Positions 45,460 to 54,536 of a stretch of DNA of 64,000 bases are shown in pieces. Below the pieces are notes generated by a model. That model had not been told where the DNA came from. It made no database searches and worked only from the letters and a program-made list of their open reading frames with translations. The translations under genes and the position numbers were made by a program. Positions within the stretch are counted from its first letter, which is position 1, and each line of letters opens with the position of its first letter. This DNA comes from an uncultured Lachnospiraceae bacterium (GTDB lineage Bacteria > Bacillota > Clostridia > Lachnospirales > Lachnospiraceae). The stretch covers positions 1 through 64,000 of the forward strand of contig CAJUFE010000013.1 of NCBI GenBank assembly GCA_910585635.1. The letters run 5' to 3'.

Positions 45460-45486
45460 GGGCTGCCGCTGTATCTGCGGCAGCCC
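45460..45486 (+). terminator. Strong hairpin between binding protein and permease genes
   Basis: GGGCTGCCGC (45460-45469) and GCGGCAGCCC (45477-45486) form a perfect 10-bp stem with a 7-base loop, followed by TTGCC rather than a T-run. Such hairpins commonly give partial termination or protect the 3' end, raising binding-protein output over permease. Confidence 0.7.
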
Positions 45487-45586
45487 TTGCCTATCCGGGG
45501 AGCGGTCTGCGTCTGCCGGGGATGAAGGGAAAAGAGGTAACGGTCCAGGGTATCTGAACGGTTACGAAAAGAGAGGGGGAATGGTC

Positions 45587-47302
45587 ATGGCGAAAAAACA
45601 GAGCGCGGCTCTTGAACGGAAAAAGTTCTTTTCCGATCCGATCCTGATCAGCATGATCGTGGTCTTGCTGGTCTTTTTGGCGTTGTTCATCTTATATCCG
45701 CTGCTGATGCTCTTGGTGGACAGCTTTCTGGAGGAGGGACGGATCACCCTGGGGGTGTTCGCCCGGGTATTGAGCCTGGAGCGCTTCCAGAATGCCTTTA
45801 AGAACACCCTGGTCTTAGGCGTGATCACCGGTCTCGCCTCCACAGCGATCGGGCTGCTCTTCGCCTATGTGGAGGTGTATGTGAAGCTGAGGACAAAGGT
45901 CTTAGAGAAGCTGTTCGCGGTGGTCTCTATGCTGCCGGTGGTCTCCCCGCCCTTTGTGCTCTCCTTATCCATGATCATGCTCTTCGGGCGCAGCGGCATG
46001 ATCACCCGCTCGTTGCTTAAGATCTACGATTCAAATGTCTATGGCTTAAAGGGCATCGCGATCGTCCAGACCCTGACCTTCTTCCCGGTCTGCTATCTGA
46101 TGCTGAAGGGACTTTTGAAGAACATCGATCCTTCGCTGGAGGAGGCCACCCGGGATATGGGGGCTACCCGGTGGAAGGTGTTCTCCAGCGTCACCTTCCC
46201 TTTGCTGCTGCCTGGCCTGGGGAACGCTTTCCTGGTGACCTTTATCGAGTCCGTGGCGGATTTTGCCAATCCTATGCTGATCGGCGGGTCTTATGATACC
46301 CTGGCCACCACGATCTACCTGCAGGTCACCGGCGCCTATGACTCTACCGGAGCGGCGGCCATGTCGGTGGTGCTCTTATCCCTGACGGTGGTGCTGTTCC
46401 TGATCCAGAAGTACTATCTGGAGAAGAAGACGGCGGCCACGCTGACGGGCAAGGCCTCAAGACAGCGGATGCTGATCGAGGATAAGAGCGTCACGGTCCC
46501 GCTGACCTTGTTCTGCACCCTGGTGGCGGCTTTCGTGGTGCTGATGTATGTGATGGTCCCCTTTGGGGCGCTGTTCACCCTCTGGGGCCGGGATTACAGC
46601 CTGTCCCTGAAATGGTTCCAGTACATGTTCCGCACCAGCGGCTTGAAGGCCTTTAAGGATTCCTTCGTGCTGTCCCTGATCGCGTCGCCGCTGACCGCCT
46701 TTTTATCCATGGTGATCGCCTATCTGGTGGTGAAGAAGCGGTTTAAGGGAAAGGGCTTTATCGAGTTCGTCTCCATGCTGGCCATGGCGGTCCCCGGCAC
46801 CGTGCTGGGCATCGGCTACATCCGGGGCTATGCTAACGGGCTTTTCCGGTCCGGGATCATGAGCGGCTTATACGGCACCGGTCTGATCTTGATCATCGTG
46901 TTCATCGTCCGGAGCCTCCCCACCGGCACCAGGAGCGGGATCTCCGCGCTGCGCCAGATCGACCGGTCGATCGAGGAATCGGCCTATGACATGGGGGCGG
47001 ATTCGGCCCGGGTATTTATGACCGTCACCTTACCCCTGATCAAGGATTCCTTTTTCAGCGGTCTGGTCACGGCCTTTGTGCGGAGCATCACAGCGATCTC
47101 CGCGATCATCCTGCTGGTGACGCCGGACTTTTTGCTGATCACCTGCCAGATCAATGAGCAGGCGGAAAAGGGGAATTACGGGGTGGCCTGCGCCTATGCC
47201 ACGGTGCTGATCGCTATCACCTACGGCGCGGTGCTGCTCATGAACCTGCTGATCCAGTTCTTCGGGACCAGCCGGAAGATCCGGGTGGAGGCGGAAGAGT
47301 AA
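45587..47302 (+). CDS. ABC transporter permease, two fused BPD_transp_1 domains (FbpB/AfuB-type)
   Basis: About 571 residues with twelve membrane segments in two halves. Each half carries an EAA loop (LEEATRDMGATRWKVFSSVTFPL near residue 184 and IEESAYDMGADSARVFMTVTLPL near residue 464) that docks the ATPase. Fused permeases of this length are typical of Fe(III) and 2-aminoethylphosphonate importers. I prefer ATG 45587 for its spacing to GAGGGGG; ATG 45581 is also possible. Confidence 0.85.
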   Translation: MAKKQSAALERKKFFSDPILISMIVVLLVFLALFILYPLLMLLVDSFLEEGRITLGVFARVLSLERFQNAFKNTLVLGVITGLASTAIGLLFAYVEVYVKLRTKVLEKLFAVVSMLPVVSPPFVLSLSMIMLFGRSGMITRSLLKIYDSNVYGLKGIAIVQTLTFFPVCYLMLKGLLKNIDPSLEEATRDMGATRWKVFSSVTFPLLLPGLGNAFLVTFIESVADFANPMLIGGSYDTLATTIYLQVTGAYDSTGAAAMSVVLLSLTVVLFLIQKYYLEKKTAATLTGKASRQRMLIEDKSVTVPLTLFCTLVAAFVVLMYVMVPFGALFTLWGRDYSLSLKWFQYMFRTSGLKAFKDSFVLSLIASPLTAFLSMVIAYLVVKKRFKGKGFIEFVSMLAMAVPGTVLGIGYIRGYANGLFRSGIMSGLYGTGLILIIVFIVRSLPTGTRSGISALRQIDRSIEESAYDMGADSARVFMTVTLPLIKDSFFSGLVTAFVRSITAISAIILLVTPDFLLITCQINEQAEKGNYGVACAYATVLIAITYGAVLLMNLLIQFFGTSRKIRVEAEE

Positions 47303-47316
47303 AGGAGGAAGAGTAG

Positions 47317-48405
47317 ATGAAGAAAGAGAAGAAAGGGGTCCGCTTAGAGCATATCTCCAAGATCTATCAGGATCCGAAGACCGGAAAGGAATTCTATGCG
47401 GTACAGGATACCACGTTGGACATCGAGGCGGGGACCTTCGTCACCCTTCTGGGACCTTCCGGCTGCGGGAAGACCACGACCCTGCGGATGATCGCAGGCT
47501 TTGAGAGCCCGGACGAGGGGGAGATCTATCTGGGAGGCCAGCCGATCAACAGCCTGACCCCTAATAAACGAGATACGGCTATGGTATTCCAGAGCTATGC
47601 CCTCCTCCCCCATTACAATGTCTTTGACAATGTGGCTTACGGGCTGAAGATCCGCAAGCTCCCCAAGGAAGAGATCAAAAAGCGGGTGATGGATATCCTG
47701 CACCTGGTGGAGATGGACGGCATGGAGTCCCGTATGACCAACCAGCTCTCCGGCGGCCAGCAGCAGCGTGTGGCCCTGGCCAGGGCTCTGGTGCTGGAGC
47801 CCGGCGTGCTCCTATTCGATGAACCTCTGAGCAATCTGGACGCGAAGCTCAGGGTATCCATGCGCACGGAGATCCGCAAGATCCAGCAGAAGGTGGGGAT
47901 CACGGCGGTCTACGTGACCCACGACCAGTCCGAGGCCATGAGCATCTCCGATCAGATCATCATCATGAGCAAGGGCAAGGTGGAGCAGATCGGGACCCCG
48001 CGGGAGATCTACTACCATCCAAACTCCCGGTTCGTGGCGGATTTCATCGGGGAGGCGAACTTTTTGAAGGCCAAGGTCCTTAAGGTACAGGGCGAGAGGG
48101 GAGAGGAGGCTCAGATCCAGGTGGCGGGCCAGCAGCTCTTGGTCCATAATTTTGGCAAGATCAAGGAGGGGGAGGAAGCTTCTCTGGTGATCCGGCCGGA
48201 GGCGGCGGTCCTGTCCGATCATGGACACCTGGAAGGGGAGGTCACCTTGTCCACCTTTATGGGCGCCTATCAGTATTATCAGCTCCAGGTAGGGGATATG
48301 GAGATCCAGATCACCGACTATAACCCGGTCAACCGGAGGATCTATGAGGTGGGCGAGAAGGCTTTTCTGGATTTTGATGCGAAGGGCGTCTATATCCTGA
48401 AGTGA
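47317..48405 (+). CDS. ABC transporter ATP-binding protein (FbpC/PotA-type)
   Basis: 362 residues. Walker A GPSGCGKTTT, Q-loop, signature LSGGQQQRVALARAL, Walker B LLFDEPLSNLD, His-switch VYVTHDQSEA and a C-terminal TOBE-like domain (residues 285-360). It powers the importer encoded just upstream, from which it is separated by 14 bases with a GGAGG site. The sugar importer at 54.5-57.8 kb lacks its own ATPase, but those usually borrow an MsiK/UgpC-type subunit, so this ATPase is not the obvious donor. Confidence 0.9.
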   Translation: MKKEKKGVRLEHISKIYQDPKTGKEFYAVQDTTLDIEAGTFVTLLGPSGCGKTTTLRMIAGFESPDEGEIYLGGQPINSLTPNKRDTAMVFQSYALLPHYNVFDNVAYGLKIRKLPKEEIKKRVMDILHLVEMDGMESRMTNQLSGGQQQRVALARALVLEPGVLLFDEPLSNLDAKLRVSMRTEIRKIQQKVGITAVYVTHDQSEAMSISDQIIIMSKGKVEQIGTPREIYYHPNSRFVADFIGEANFLKAKVLKVQGERGEEAQIQVAGQQLLVHNFGKIKEGEEASLVIRPEAAVLSDHGHLEGEVTLSTFMGAYQYYQLQVGDMEIQITDYNPVNRRIYEVGEKAFLDFDAKGVYILK

Positions 48406-48504
48406 TACCACCTGAGGCAGGGACGGTCTGGGATGTGTCTGCCGGAGAGCCCCCGGCGCTAGAGGATGGCACGCAGAGGCGGTCCCTGTATCCGGGAACG
48501 CCAG

Positions 48505-48603
48505 AAGGCTGCCGCAAAACGATCGATCTACAGGATATATGGTGCAGGCATCACCGTTATCAGCACCGTTTAGGCAAGATCGAGCGCTTTATGCGGCAGC
48601 CTT
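48505..48603 (+). terminator. Nested long-stem structure after the ABC operon
   Basis: AAGGCTGCCGCA (48505-48516) pairs perfectly with TGCGGCAGCCTT (48592-48603), followed by TTCCCTTC. Inside the 75-base loop, CGATCT/AGATCG and GGTGC/GCACC pairs are nested, giving one long interrupted rod. It may end the ABC transcript or be a structured small RNA. The rest of 48406-48742 holds the operator and promoter of the next operon. Confidence 0.6.
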
Positions 48604-48613
48604 TTCCCTTCTA

Positions 48614-48649
48614 GCTGATCGTGCAAATAAAAGGAGCGATCGTCCAAAT
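48614..48649 (+). promoter_or_regulatory. Candidate AraC-type operator upstream of the nucleotidyltransferase-NahK operon
   Basis: GATCGTGCAAAT (48617-48628) and GATCGTCCAAAT (48638-48649) form a direct repeat with 21-bp spacing, two helical turns, the usual geometry for AraC-family sites. The longer word GCTGATCGTGCAAATA (48614-48629) recurs exactly at 54423-54438, before the sugar transporter genes. The AraC gene at 50817 lies between these two operons and is the likely ligand. Confidence 0.65.
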
Positions 48650-48667
48650 GAAAAAGGGGGCTGGCTA

Positions 48668-48697
48668 TTGCTTTTTAGGGGGAGGCTCCGTTATACT
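48668..48697 (+). promoter_or_regulatory. Promoter of the nucleotidyltransferase-NahK operon
   Basis: TTGCTT (48668-48673) and TATACT (48692-48697) with an 18-base spacer, starting 18 bases after the candidate operator. Confidence 0.6.
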
Positions 48698-48742
48698 TAA
48701 AGGGTAAAAGCATAAAGCCAAGATCGGATAGGAGGGTATCTT

Positions 48743-49675
48743 ATGGGAGAAGGAAAGAAGCCGGCGCTGGTGGTCATGGCAGCCGGTATGGGCAGCCGCT
48801 ATGGTGGATTGAAGCAGATCGATCCGGTGGATGAGTATGGGAACATCATCATGGATCTTTCCATCTTTGACGCGAAGGAAGCGGGGTTTGACCAGGTGGT
48901 CTTTGTGATCAAAAAGGCCATCGAAGAGGAATTTAAGGAGCATGTGGGCAGACGCATGGAGGAGCATATCCGGGTGGATTATGTGTACCAGGAGCTGGAC
49001 CGTCTGCCGGAGGGCTTTTCGGTGCCGGAGGGCCGGGTAAAGCCCTGGGGCACGGGGCACGCCATCCTTTGCTGCAAGGACGTGGTGGACGGGCCCTTCG
49101 CGGTGATCAACGCAGATGACTATTATGGGAAGCAGGCGTTCACGGAGATGTACAGACAGCTGACCACCTGCCAGGACGATGAGCGGTATCAGTATGCTAT
49201 GGTGGGCTACCGGTTGGATAATACCATGACGGATAACGGCTATGTGGCCAGAGGGGTCTGTGCCATAGACGATCAGGGGAAGCTGATCGACATCCACGAG
49301 AGGACCCGGATCGAGAAGCGGGACGAGGGCGGCGCGTACACGGAGGATGATGGCGCCACCTGGATCCACATGCCGGGGGATACCACCGTATCCATGAACC
49401 TGTGGGGCTTCACCGCCAGTATCTTAGGCGAGCTGGAGCGGCGCTTTGCCCCGTTCTTGGAGCGGGAGCTGGCGGATGACCCGCTGAAATGCGAGTATTT
49501 CCTCCCCTTTGTAGTGGACGAGCTCTTAAAGGAGAAGAAGGCAGAGGTGACGGTCTTAAAGAGCCGAGACCGGTGGTACGGTGTGACCTATAAGGAAGAT
49601 AAGGAGACAGTGGTGCAGGCGATCCGCCAGCTGAAGGCGCAGGGGCTGTACCCGGAAAGAGTATGGGAGGGTTGA
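48743..49675 (+). CDS. Sugar-1-phosphate nucleotidyltransferase (HexNAc pathway)
   Basis: 310 residues. The N-terminal LVVMAAGMGSRYGGLKQIDPV is the NTP-transferase signature. INADDYYGKQ carries the metal-binding Asp pair, and KPWGTGHAILCCKDVV precedes it. Genes of this type often adjoin NahK kinases in Firmicutes, where they would turn the HexNAc-1-phosphate made by NahK into a UDP-sugar. It is followed after one base by the kinase gene. GGAGG lies before the ATG. Confidence 0.8.
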   Translation: MGEGKKPALVVMAAGMGSRYGGLKQIDPVDEYGNIIMDLSIFDAKEAGFDQVVFVIKKAIEEEFKEHVGRRMEEHIRVDYVYQELDRLPEGFSVPEGRVKPWGTGHAILCCKDVVDGPFAVINADDYYGKQAFTEMYRQLTTCQDDERYQYAMVGYRLDNTMTDNGYVARGVCAIDDQGKLIDIHERTRIEKRDEGGAYTEDDGATWIHMPGDTTVSMNLWGFTASILGELERRFAPFLERELADDPLKCEYFLPFVVDELLKEKKAEVTVLKSRDRWYGVTYKEDKETVVQAIRQLKAQGLYPERVWEG

Positions 49676-49676
49676 G

Positions 49677-50786
49677 ATGGAGGATAACATGGAGAGAAGG
49701 ATCGCGGCGGCAGAGGCATTTGCCATAAAGGGACAGATAAAAAGCTGCGAGCCCTACGGGAGCGGGCACATCAACCGCACCTTCCGCCTGATCTGCGAGG
49801 AGGACGGGCAGAGCTATCATTATATCCTGCAGCAGATGAACCGGGAGGTCTTTAAGGATATCCCGGGGCTCATGGAAAATGTGAAGGGCGTCACCACATT
49901 CCTGCGCCGTCAGATCGTGGAAGACCATGGGGATCCGGACCGGGAGACCCTGAACCTGGTGCCCACCAAGGACGGGCGGGACTATCACCAGGACAGCTGG
50001 GGGGATTTCTGGCGGGTCTACCTGTTCATCGACGGGGCCACCTGCTATAACCTGGTGGCGAAGCCGGAGGATTTTTACCAGAGCGGGAAAGCCTTCGGGC
50101 GGTTCCAGCGGCTCCTGGCAGATTTCCCGGCGGACCGGCTCACAGAGACGATCCCCCATTTCCATGATACACCGGCCCGGTTCGCCACGTTCCAAAAGGC
50201 TGTGGAGGAAGACTGCAAAGGAAGGGCCAGCCAGGTGGAGGCGGAGATCCGGTTTATAAGAGAGCGGGAAAAGGAGATGGGCCTGGCCTTAAGCCTCCAG
50301 AAGACAGGGGAGCTCCCGCTGCGGGTGAGCCATAATGACACGAAGCTGAACAATATCATGATCGACGATGCCACCGGACAGGCACTCTGCATCATCGATC
50401 TGGATACCATCATGCCCGGCTTTTCGATCTTCGATTATGGGGATTCCATCCGGTTCGGCGCTAACACGGCAGAGGAGGACGAGCGGGATCTGTCCAAGGT
50501 ATCTCTGTCCCTGCCCCTTTTTGAAGTGTACACGAAAGGGTTCCTGGAGGGGAGTGAGGGCCGCCTGACCGAGACCGAGATCGAGTTGCTCCCCTACGGA
50601 GCCAAGATGATGACCCTAGAGTGCGGGATGCGTTTCCTGACCGATCATCTCATGGGGGATGTGTACTTCCACATCAGCCGGGAAGGGCATAACCTGGACC
50701 GCTGCCGCACCCAGCTGGCCCTGGTGGCCGATATGGAAAAGAAATGGACGGATATGGAGCGGATCGTCAAGCAGTATCAGGGCTGA
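49677..50786 (+). CDS. N-acetylhexosamine 1-kinase (NahK-like)
   Basis: 369 residues of the aminoglycoside-phosphotransferase fold. CEPYGSGHINRTFRL is the ATP loop, RVSHNDTKLNNIM the catalytic loop with Asp, and CIIDLDTIMPG the metal-binding Asp. The wording matches NahK/LnpB of bifidobacteria, which phosphorylates GlcNAc or GalNAc at C1 after the disaccharide phosphorylase acts. The GH112 gene close by supports this. It is convergent with the AraC gene, with 30 bases between and no clear terminator. Confidence 0.87.
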   Translation: MEDNMERRIAAAEAFAIKGQIKSCEPYGSGHINRTFRLICEEDGQSYHYILQQMNREVFKDIPGLMENVKGVTTFLRRQIVEDHGDPDRETLNLVPTKDGRDYHQDSWGDFWRVYLFIDGATCYNLVAKPEDFYQSGKAFGRFQRLLADFPADRLTETIPHFHDTPARFATFQKAVEEDCKGRASQVEAEIRFIREREKEMGLALSLQKTGELPLRVSHNDTKLNNIMIDDATGQALCIIDLDTIMPGFSIFDYGDSIRFGANTAEEDERDLSKVSLSLPLFEVYTKGFLEGSEGRLTETEIELLPYGAKMMTLECGMRFLTDHLMGDVYFHISREGHNLDRCRTQLALVADMEKKWTDMERIVKQYQG

Positions 50787-50816
50787 TGGCCGCTTAAGTG
50801 ATGCTCCTTCGTACGG

Positions 50817-51755
50817 TCAGCCCGGCAAATGCGCAGACCGATCTAGACTGTCACGCTCCTTTTCCGAAAGGAGGCGGATGGAGGAGGCGTATTCGGAGGG
50901 GTTCATGTGGGTGATCTTCTTAAACTGCCGGGAAAAATAGTGGATGGAGGTATAGCCCAGACGGTCGGAGATCTGGGTGAAGTTCAGCTGGTTGCTGCGG
51001 ATCAGCTCCTTGGCGGTGTCGATCTTCATCCAGGTGAAAAACTCCATGACCCCACAGCCATGGATCTCCTGGAACAGCTTCTGGAGGCGTGAACGGCTCA
51101 CCAGGGTGTTCCTGCAGATCTTGTCGATGGTCAGCTGTTCATTGATATGCTCTTCCATATATCGGATGATCCGATTATACGTCTCATTGGGGCGTCCCAG
51201 ACGGGGACGTCCCGAATTTTGTGGCGGGACCGGGAGCGGATTAGCGAAATAGCGGCGATAGAGATGGATCAGCAGCTCCTCCAGATGATTGCGGATCAGC
51301 TGTTCTGCTCCAAACCCGGGAGCTGTGGTGTTGCGGATCAGCTCTTCCTGGTAGGGATCGTCTAAGCGTCCCAAAAAAGCATGGCGGGCCTCGATGATGA
51401 TCTGGGCCAAAAGCGCGCGCTCCGTCTCCTGGACCGTCAGGATCTGGCTGCGGAAGGCGTCCATGGCGGGAGAATGGCATTCAAAGGCGATGACCACCAG
51501 GCTGGGAGCCACGCGCCCGTTGGTGACCACATTGTGGAACTCATTGGGCTGATGGAAGATGATGCTCCCCCGCTTTAACGTATGCCGTTTACTGTCCGCG
51601 ATCGCTTCGATCTCCCCCTTGTCTACACAGAGCAGCTCCCAGAAATCATGGCTCTCGCCAGGGAAGGTAAAATCGCTCATATAGTCAAAATAGTGGATGG
51701 AGATGATATTGCGGATCTTCAGGGTGGTGCGCAGATGGGTGCTCTTGTATGCCAT
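50817..51755 (-). CDS. AraC-family transcriptional regulator
   Basis: 312 residues. The N-terminal cupin-like sensor has FPGESHDFWELLCVDKG and IIFHQPNEFHNVV. The C-terminal double helix-turn-helix runs through LTIDKICRNTLVSRSRLQKLF and QISDRLGYTSIHYFSRQFKK. The family senses a sugar and activates catabolic genes. It is divergent from the GH112 gene and sits between the two operons carrying the shared direct repeats. GGAGG lies 8 bases before the ATG. Confidence 0.92.
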   Translation of the reverse strand: MAYKSTHLRTTLKIRNIISIHYFDYMSDFTFPGESHDFWELLCVDKGEIEAIADSKRHTLKRGSIIFHQPNEFHNVVTNGRVAPSLVVIAFECHSPAMDAFRSQILTVQETERALLAQIIIEARHAFLGRLDDPYQEELIRNTTAPGFGAEQLIRNHLEELLIHLYRRYFANPLPVPPQNSGRPRLGRPNETYNRIIRYMEEHINEQLTIDKICRNTLVSRSRLQKLFQEIHGCGVMEFFTWMKIDTAKELIRSNQLNFTQISDRLGYTSIHYFSRQFKKITHMNPSEYASSIRLLSEKERDSLDRSAHLPG

Positions 51756-51800
51756 GGGGGGCCTCCGTTATCCTCTGTATTTCCAGGTGGTCTTTCCGTC

Positions 51801-51829
51801 AGTATACCATATCCGGCTGGGGGCCGCAA
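51801..51829 (-). promoter_or_regulatory. Promoter of the AraC gene
   Basis: On the minus strand, TTGCGG (51824-51829) and TATACT (51801-51806) are separated by exactly 17 bases. The GH112 promoter must lie between here and 51940; GATAAT at 51897-51902 is a possible -10 without a good -35, as for an activator-dependent promoter. Confidence 0.65.
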
Positions 51830-51940
51830 GATGGAGGGCCTCCCGGAGCGGACCCTTTGGCCCGCCTATGAAAAGTAACGAACAGATCAACCTAATGATA
51901 ATGCAACGACTGACAATATCCCAGATACAAGGAGGAATAT

Positions 51941-54115
51941 ATGTCCAAAACGAAAGGAAGGGTCACCCTCCCCAGCGAGGGCAACTTTTTGGAAGAAACA
52001 AAGGAGATGATGGAGCGCTGGGGGGCGGATGCCCTGCGGGACAGTGACGGGACGAAGCTGCCCCAGGAGATCAAGGCGCTGGATGCCAAGATCTACACCA
52101 CCTATTTTGTGGCCAGAGGGCATAATGACTTTGCCAGGGAGCATATGGATGAATGCCAGCAGCTGTATCTGATGAGCCGGAGAGTGACGGCCACAGGGGA
52201 TGAGGTGAGGATCCCCTTTATGGAAGGGTATTTTGACCAGCAGGTGGTGCCGGACTATGACCATGACTGCAAACGGTGGTGGGAGGTCATGGACCGGACC
52301 CTGGGGGAGGCCGTGGCGGTGGAGGACTGGGAGGTGGACCGGGAGCAGGATATGGTGATCGTCCATGATGCCCATCCCTTCCACGAATATACGGTGTCCT
52401 TCCTGGTGTTCGCGATCTGGGACCCCACCCAGATGTACAACCATATCACCAATGATTGGGGGGATAAGCCTCATGAGATCCCCTTTGATGTGCGGCAGCC
52501 GGCCTCCGGGCGTTTTGCCAAAGGATATCTGGCCCAGTGGCTTAAGGAGGAGCCGGATACGGATGTGGTGCGGTTCACCACATTTTTCTATCATTTCACC
52601 CTGGTGTTCGATAACAAGGCGAAGGAAAAGTTCGTGGACTGGTTCGGCTACGGCGCTACCGTGTCGGTGAGGGCGCTGGAGGCCTTTGAGCAGGAATATG
52701 GCTACAGGCTGCGGCCGGAGGATATCGTGGATGGTGGCTATTACAACTCCACCTTCCGGGTCCCCACCAGGCAGTATCTGGATTATATGGACTTTATCCA
52801 GCGGTTCGTGGCCGAGAGAGCGAAGGAGCTGGTGGACCTGGTCCATGAGGCGGGCCGTGAGGCCATGATGTTCTTGGGGGATAACTGGATCGGGACGGAG
52901 CCTTACGGGAAGTATTTCCCCCAGATCGGGCTGGACGCGGTGGTGGGCAGTGTGGGAGGCGGCGCTACACTGCGCCTGATCTCCGAGATCCCCGGCGTAC
53001 GGTATACGGAAGGCCGGTTCCTGCCATATTTCTTCCCGGATACCTTCTATGAAGGGAACGATCCTTGTGTGGAGGCCCGGGAAAACTGGCTCTGTGCCAG
53101 GCGGGCCCTGATGCGCAAGCCGGTGGACCGGATCGGGTACGGGGGGTATCTGAGCCTGGCCTACAAGTTCCCGGCCTTTGTGGACTACATCGAGGAGGTG
53201 ACGGACAGCTTCCGGGAGATCTGTGCCAATATCGGCAGATCTAAGCCCTACAGCGGGCTGAAGGTGGCCGTGCTCAACTGCTGGGGCCGCCTCCGTGCAT
53301 GGCAGACCTTTATGGTGGCCCATGCGCTCTGGTACAAGCAGACCTACTCCTATTTCGGTGTACTGGAGGCTTTGAGCGGAGCCAGCGTGGATGTGGTGTT
53401 CATAAGCTTTGAGGATATCCGCCGGGGCGAGGCCCTGGAGGATGTGGATGTGATCATCAATGCCGGAGCCGCCGGGACGGCATTTTCCGGGGGAGCGGAA
53501 TGGCTGGATCCGGATATCGTGACGGCTGTGCGGCGATTTGTCTATAACGGCGGAGGCTTTGTGGGGATCGGAGAGCCGTCGGCGGTCCATTTTGGCGGTC
53601 GTTTCTTCCAGCTGGCTGATGTGCTGGGCGTGGATAAGGAGCTGGGGTTCAGCCTTTCTACGGACAAATGTCCTATGAAGGCGGAGCCGCATTTCCTGAC
53701 TGAGGACAGAAAAGAGGCCTTTGACTTTGGCGAGGGGATGAGGGATGTCTATGCGCTGTCGGAGGAGACCGAGATCGCGGAGGCTTCAGGCGGGGAGATC
53801 CATCTCAGCTCTCACAGGTACGGACAGGGGAGAGGGGTCTACATAGCAGGTCTCCCATATAGCTTTGCCAACACCCGGCTGCTGCTGCGCAGCCTGTACC
53901 ACAGCGCAGGAAAAGAGGAGGAGATGCTGCGCTGGTATGCTTCTGACCCCTGCTGCGAGGTCCATGCCTATCCGGAGACCGGCAGATATGCGGTGGTCAA
54001 TGATTCTCCAGAACCCAGGGATACCCTGGTCTACGACGGAGAAGGAAAGGCCTGTCAGGTATCCCTGGAGGGAGGGCAGATCATCTGGCAGGAGATCGGG
54101 CAGGGGCTGTCGTGA
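51941..54115 (+). CDS. lnpA: GH112 beta-1,3-galactosyl-N-acetylhexosamine phosphorylase
   Basis: 724 residues, the normal GH112 length. Conserved stretches include RWGADALRDSDGT, YTTYFVARGHNDF, WFGYGATVSVRALEAFE and EAMMFLGDNWIGTEP; Asp314 in the last corresponds to the general acid described for the bifidobacterial enzyme (Asp313, from memory). It cleaves lacto-N-biose or galacto-N-biose with phosphate to galactose-1-phosphate and GlcNAc or GalNAc in the cytosol. No signal peptide. NahK next door handles the HexNAc. Strong AAGGAGG site. A diverged tandem array follows its stop. Confidence 0.95.
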   Translation: MSKTKGRVTLPSEGNFLEETKEMMERWGADALRDSDGTKLPQEIKALDAKIYTTYFVARGHNDFAREHMDECQQLYLMSRRVTATGDEVRIPFMEGYFDQQVVPDYDHDCKRWWEVMDRTLGEAVAVEDWEVDREQDMVIVHDAHPFHEYTVSFLVFAIWDPTQMYNHITNDWGDKPHEIPFDVRQPASGRFAKGYLAQWLKEEPDTDVVRFTTFFYHFTLVFDNKAKEKFVDWFGYGATVSVRALEAFEQEYGYRLRPEDIVDGGYYNSTFRVPTRQYLDYMDFIQRFVAERAKELVDLVHEAGREAMMFLGDNWIGTEPYGKYFPQIGLDAVVGSVGGGATLRLISEIPGVRYTEGRFLPYFFPDTFYEGNDPCVEARENWLCARRALMRKPVDRIGYGGYLSLAYKFPAFVDYIEEVTDSFREICANIGRSKPYSGLKVAVLNCWGRLRAWQTFMVAHALWYKQTYSYFGVLEALSGASVDVVFISFEDIRRGEALEDVDVIINAGAAGTAFSGGAEWLDPDIVTAVRRFVYNGGGFVGIGEPSAVHFGGRFFQLADVLGVDKELGFSLSTDKCPMKAEPHFLTEDRKEAFDFGEGMRDVYALSEETEIAEASGGEIHLSSHRYGQGRGVYIAGLPYSFANTRLLLRSLYHSAGKEEEMLRWYASDPCCEVHAYPETGRYAVVNDSPEPRDTLVYDGEGKACQVSLEGGQIIWQEIGQGLS

Positions 54116-54170
54116 GGCCGGCAGGCGGCGGAGAGGCCGGAACGGCTGTGGGATGAGGCCGTGCGGCCCG

Positions 54171-54310
54171 GATGGAGAGAGCCGGGCGGTCTGGATGAGG
54201 GCTGGGCGGTCCAGATGGAGAGGGCCGGGCGGTCCGGATGGAGAGATCCGTACGGTCTGGATGAGGGCTGGGCGGTCCGGATGGAGGGATCCGAGCGGTC
54301 CGGATGGAGG
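54171..54310 (+). repeat. Nested 22-bp/66-bp tandem array, noncoding
   Basis: GATGGAG/GATGAGG landmarks recur at 54171, 54193, 54214, 54237, 54259, 54280 and 54303. The 22, 21 and 23 bp steps repeat, giving a 66-bp higher-order unit present twice. It lies just downstream of the GH112 stop. Confidence 0.85.
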
Positions 54311-54403
54311 GGCCAGACCGATCGGCGTGATACAGATCGGTGAAAATATACATGCTGTCCGTCACGCGAAAAAGTCATCTATGCAGATCCACGAAAAATG
54401 TCC

Positions 54404-54462
54404 GAAAATACAAATATAAGGGCTGATCGTGCAAATATTTTTTTGTGCGATCCCTCTATACT
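54404..54462 (+). promoter_or_regulatory. Candidate AraC-type operator and promoter of the sugar transporter
   Basis: GAAAATACAAAT (54404-54415) and GATCGTGCAAAT (54425-54436) keep the same 21-bp spacing seen at 48617/48638; the downstream site is identical to 48617-48628. The -10 TATACT is at 54457-54462, and the position of the -35 (54434-54439) is poor and overlaps the proximal site, as in class II activation. Confidence 0.6.
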
Positions 54463-54536
54463 AGACCTATGAGGAATGGAAAAACACTCAACAAAAGCAA
54501 CAAAAAAAGCAACAAAAAAAGAGGAGGAACTTATTT

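Larger units (their letters stand above)
54116..54536 (+). other. Intergenic region between GH112 and sugar transporter genes
   Basis: No gene seen. It contains a 22/66-bp tandem array (54171-54310), an AT-rich stretch, the candidate operator (54404-54436) and a TATACT hexamer (54457-54462), then a ribosome site before ATG 54537. Confidence 0.6.

Noticed and set aside
47317..48405. The ATPase as the shared energiser of the sugar importer at 54.5 kb
   Set aside because: It is co-transcribed with a fused Fe(III)-type permease, and family-1 sugar importers normally use an MsiK/UgpC-type ATPase; no evidence links it to the sugar operon.
53865..54419. Long forward frame overlapping the end of GH112 and the noncoding array
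   Set aside because: It runs in another frame of the GH112 gene and through tandem repeats; Arg/Gly-rich translation without a start site.
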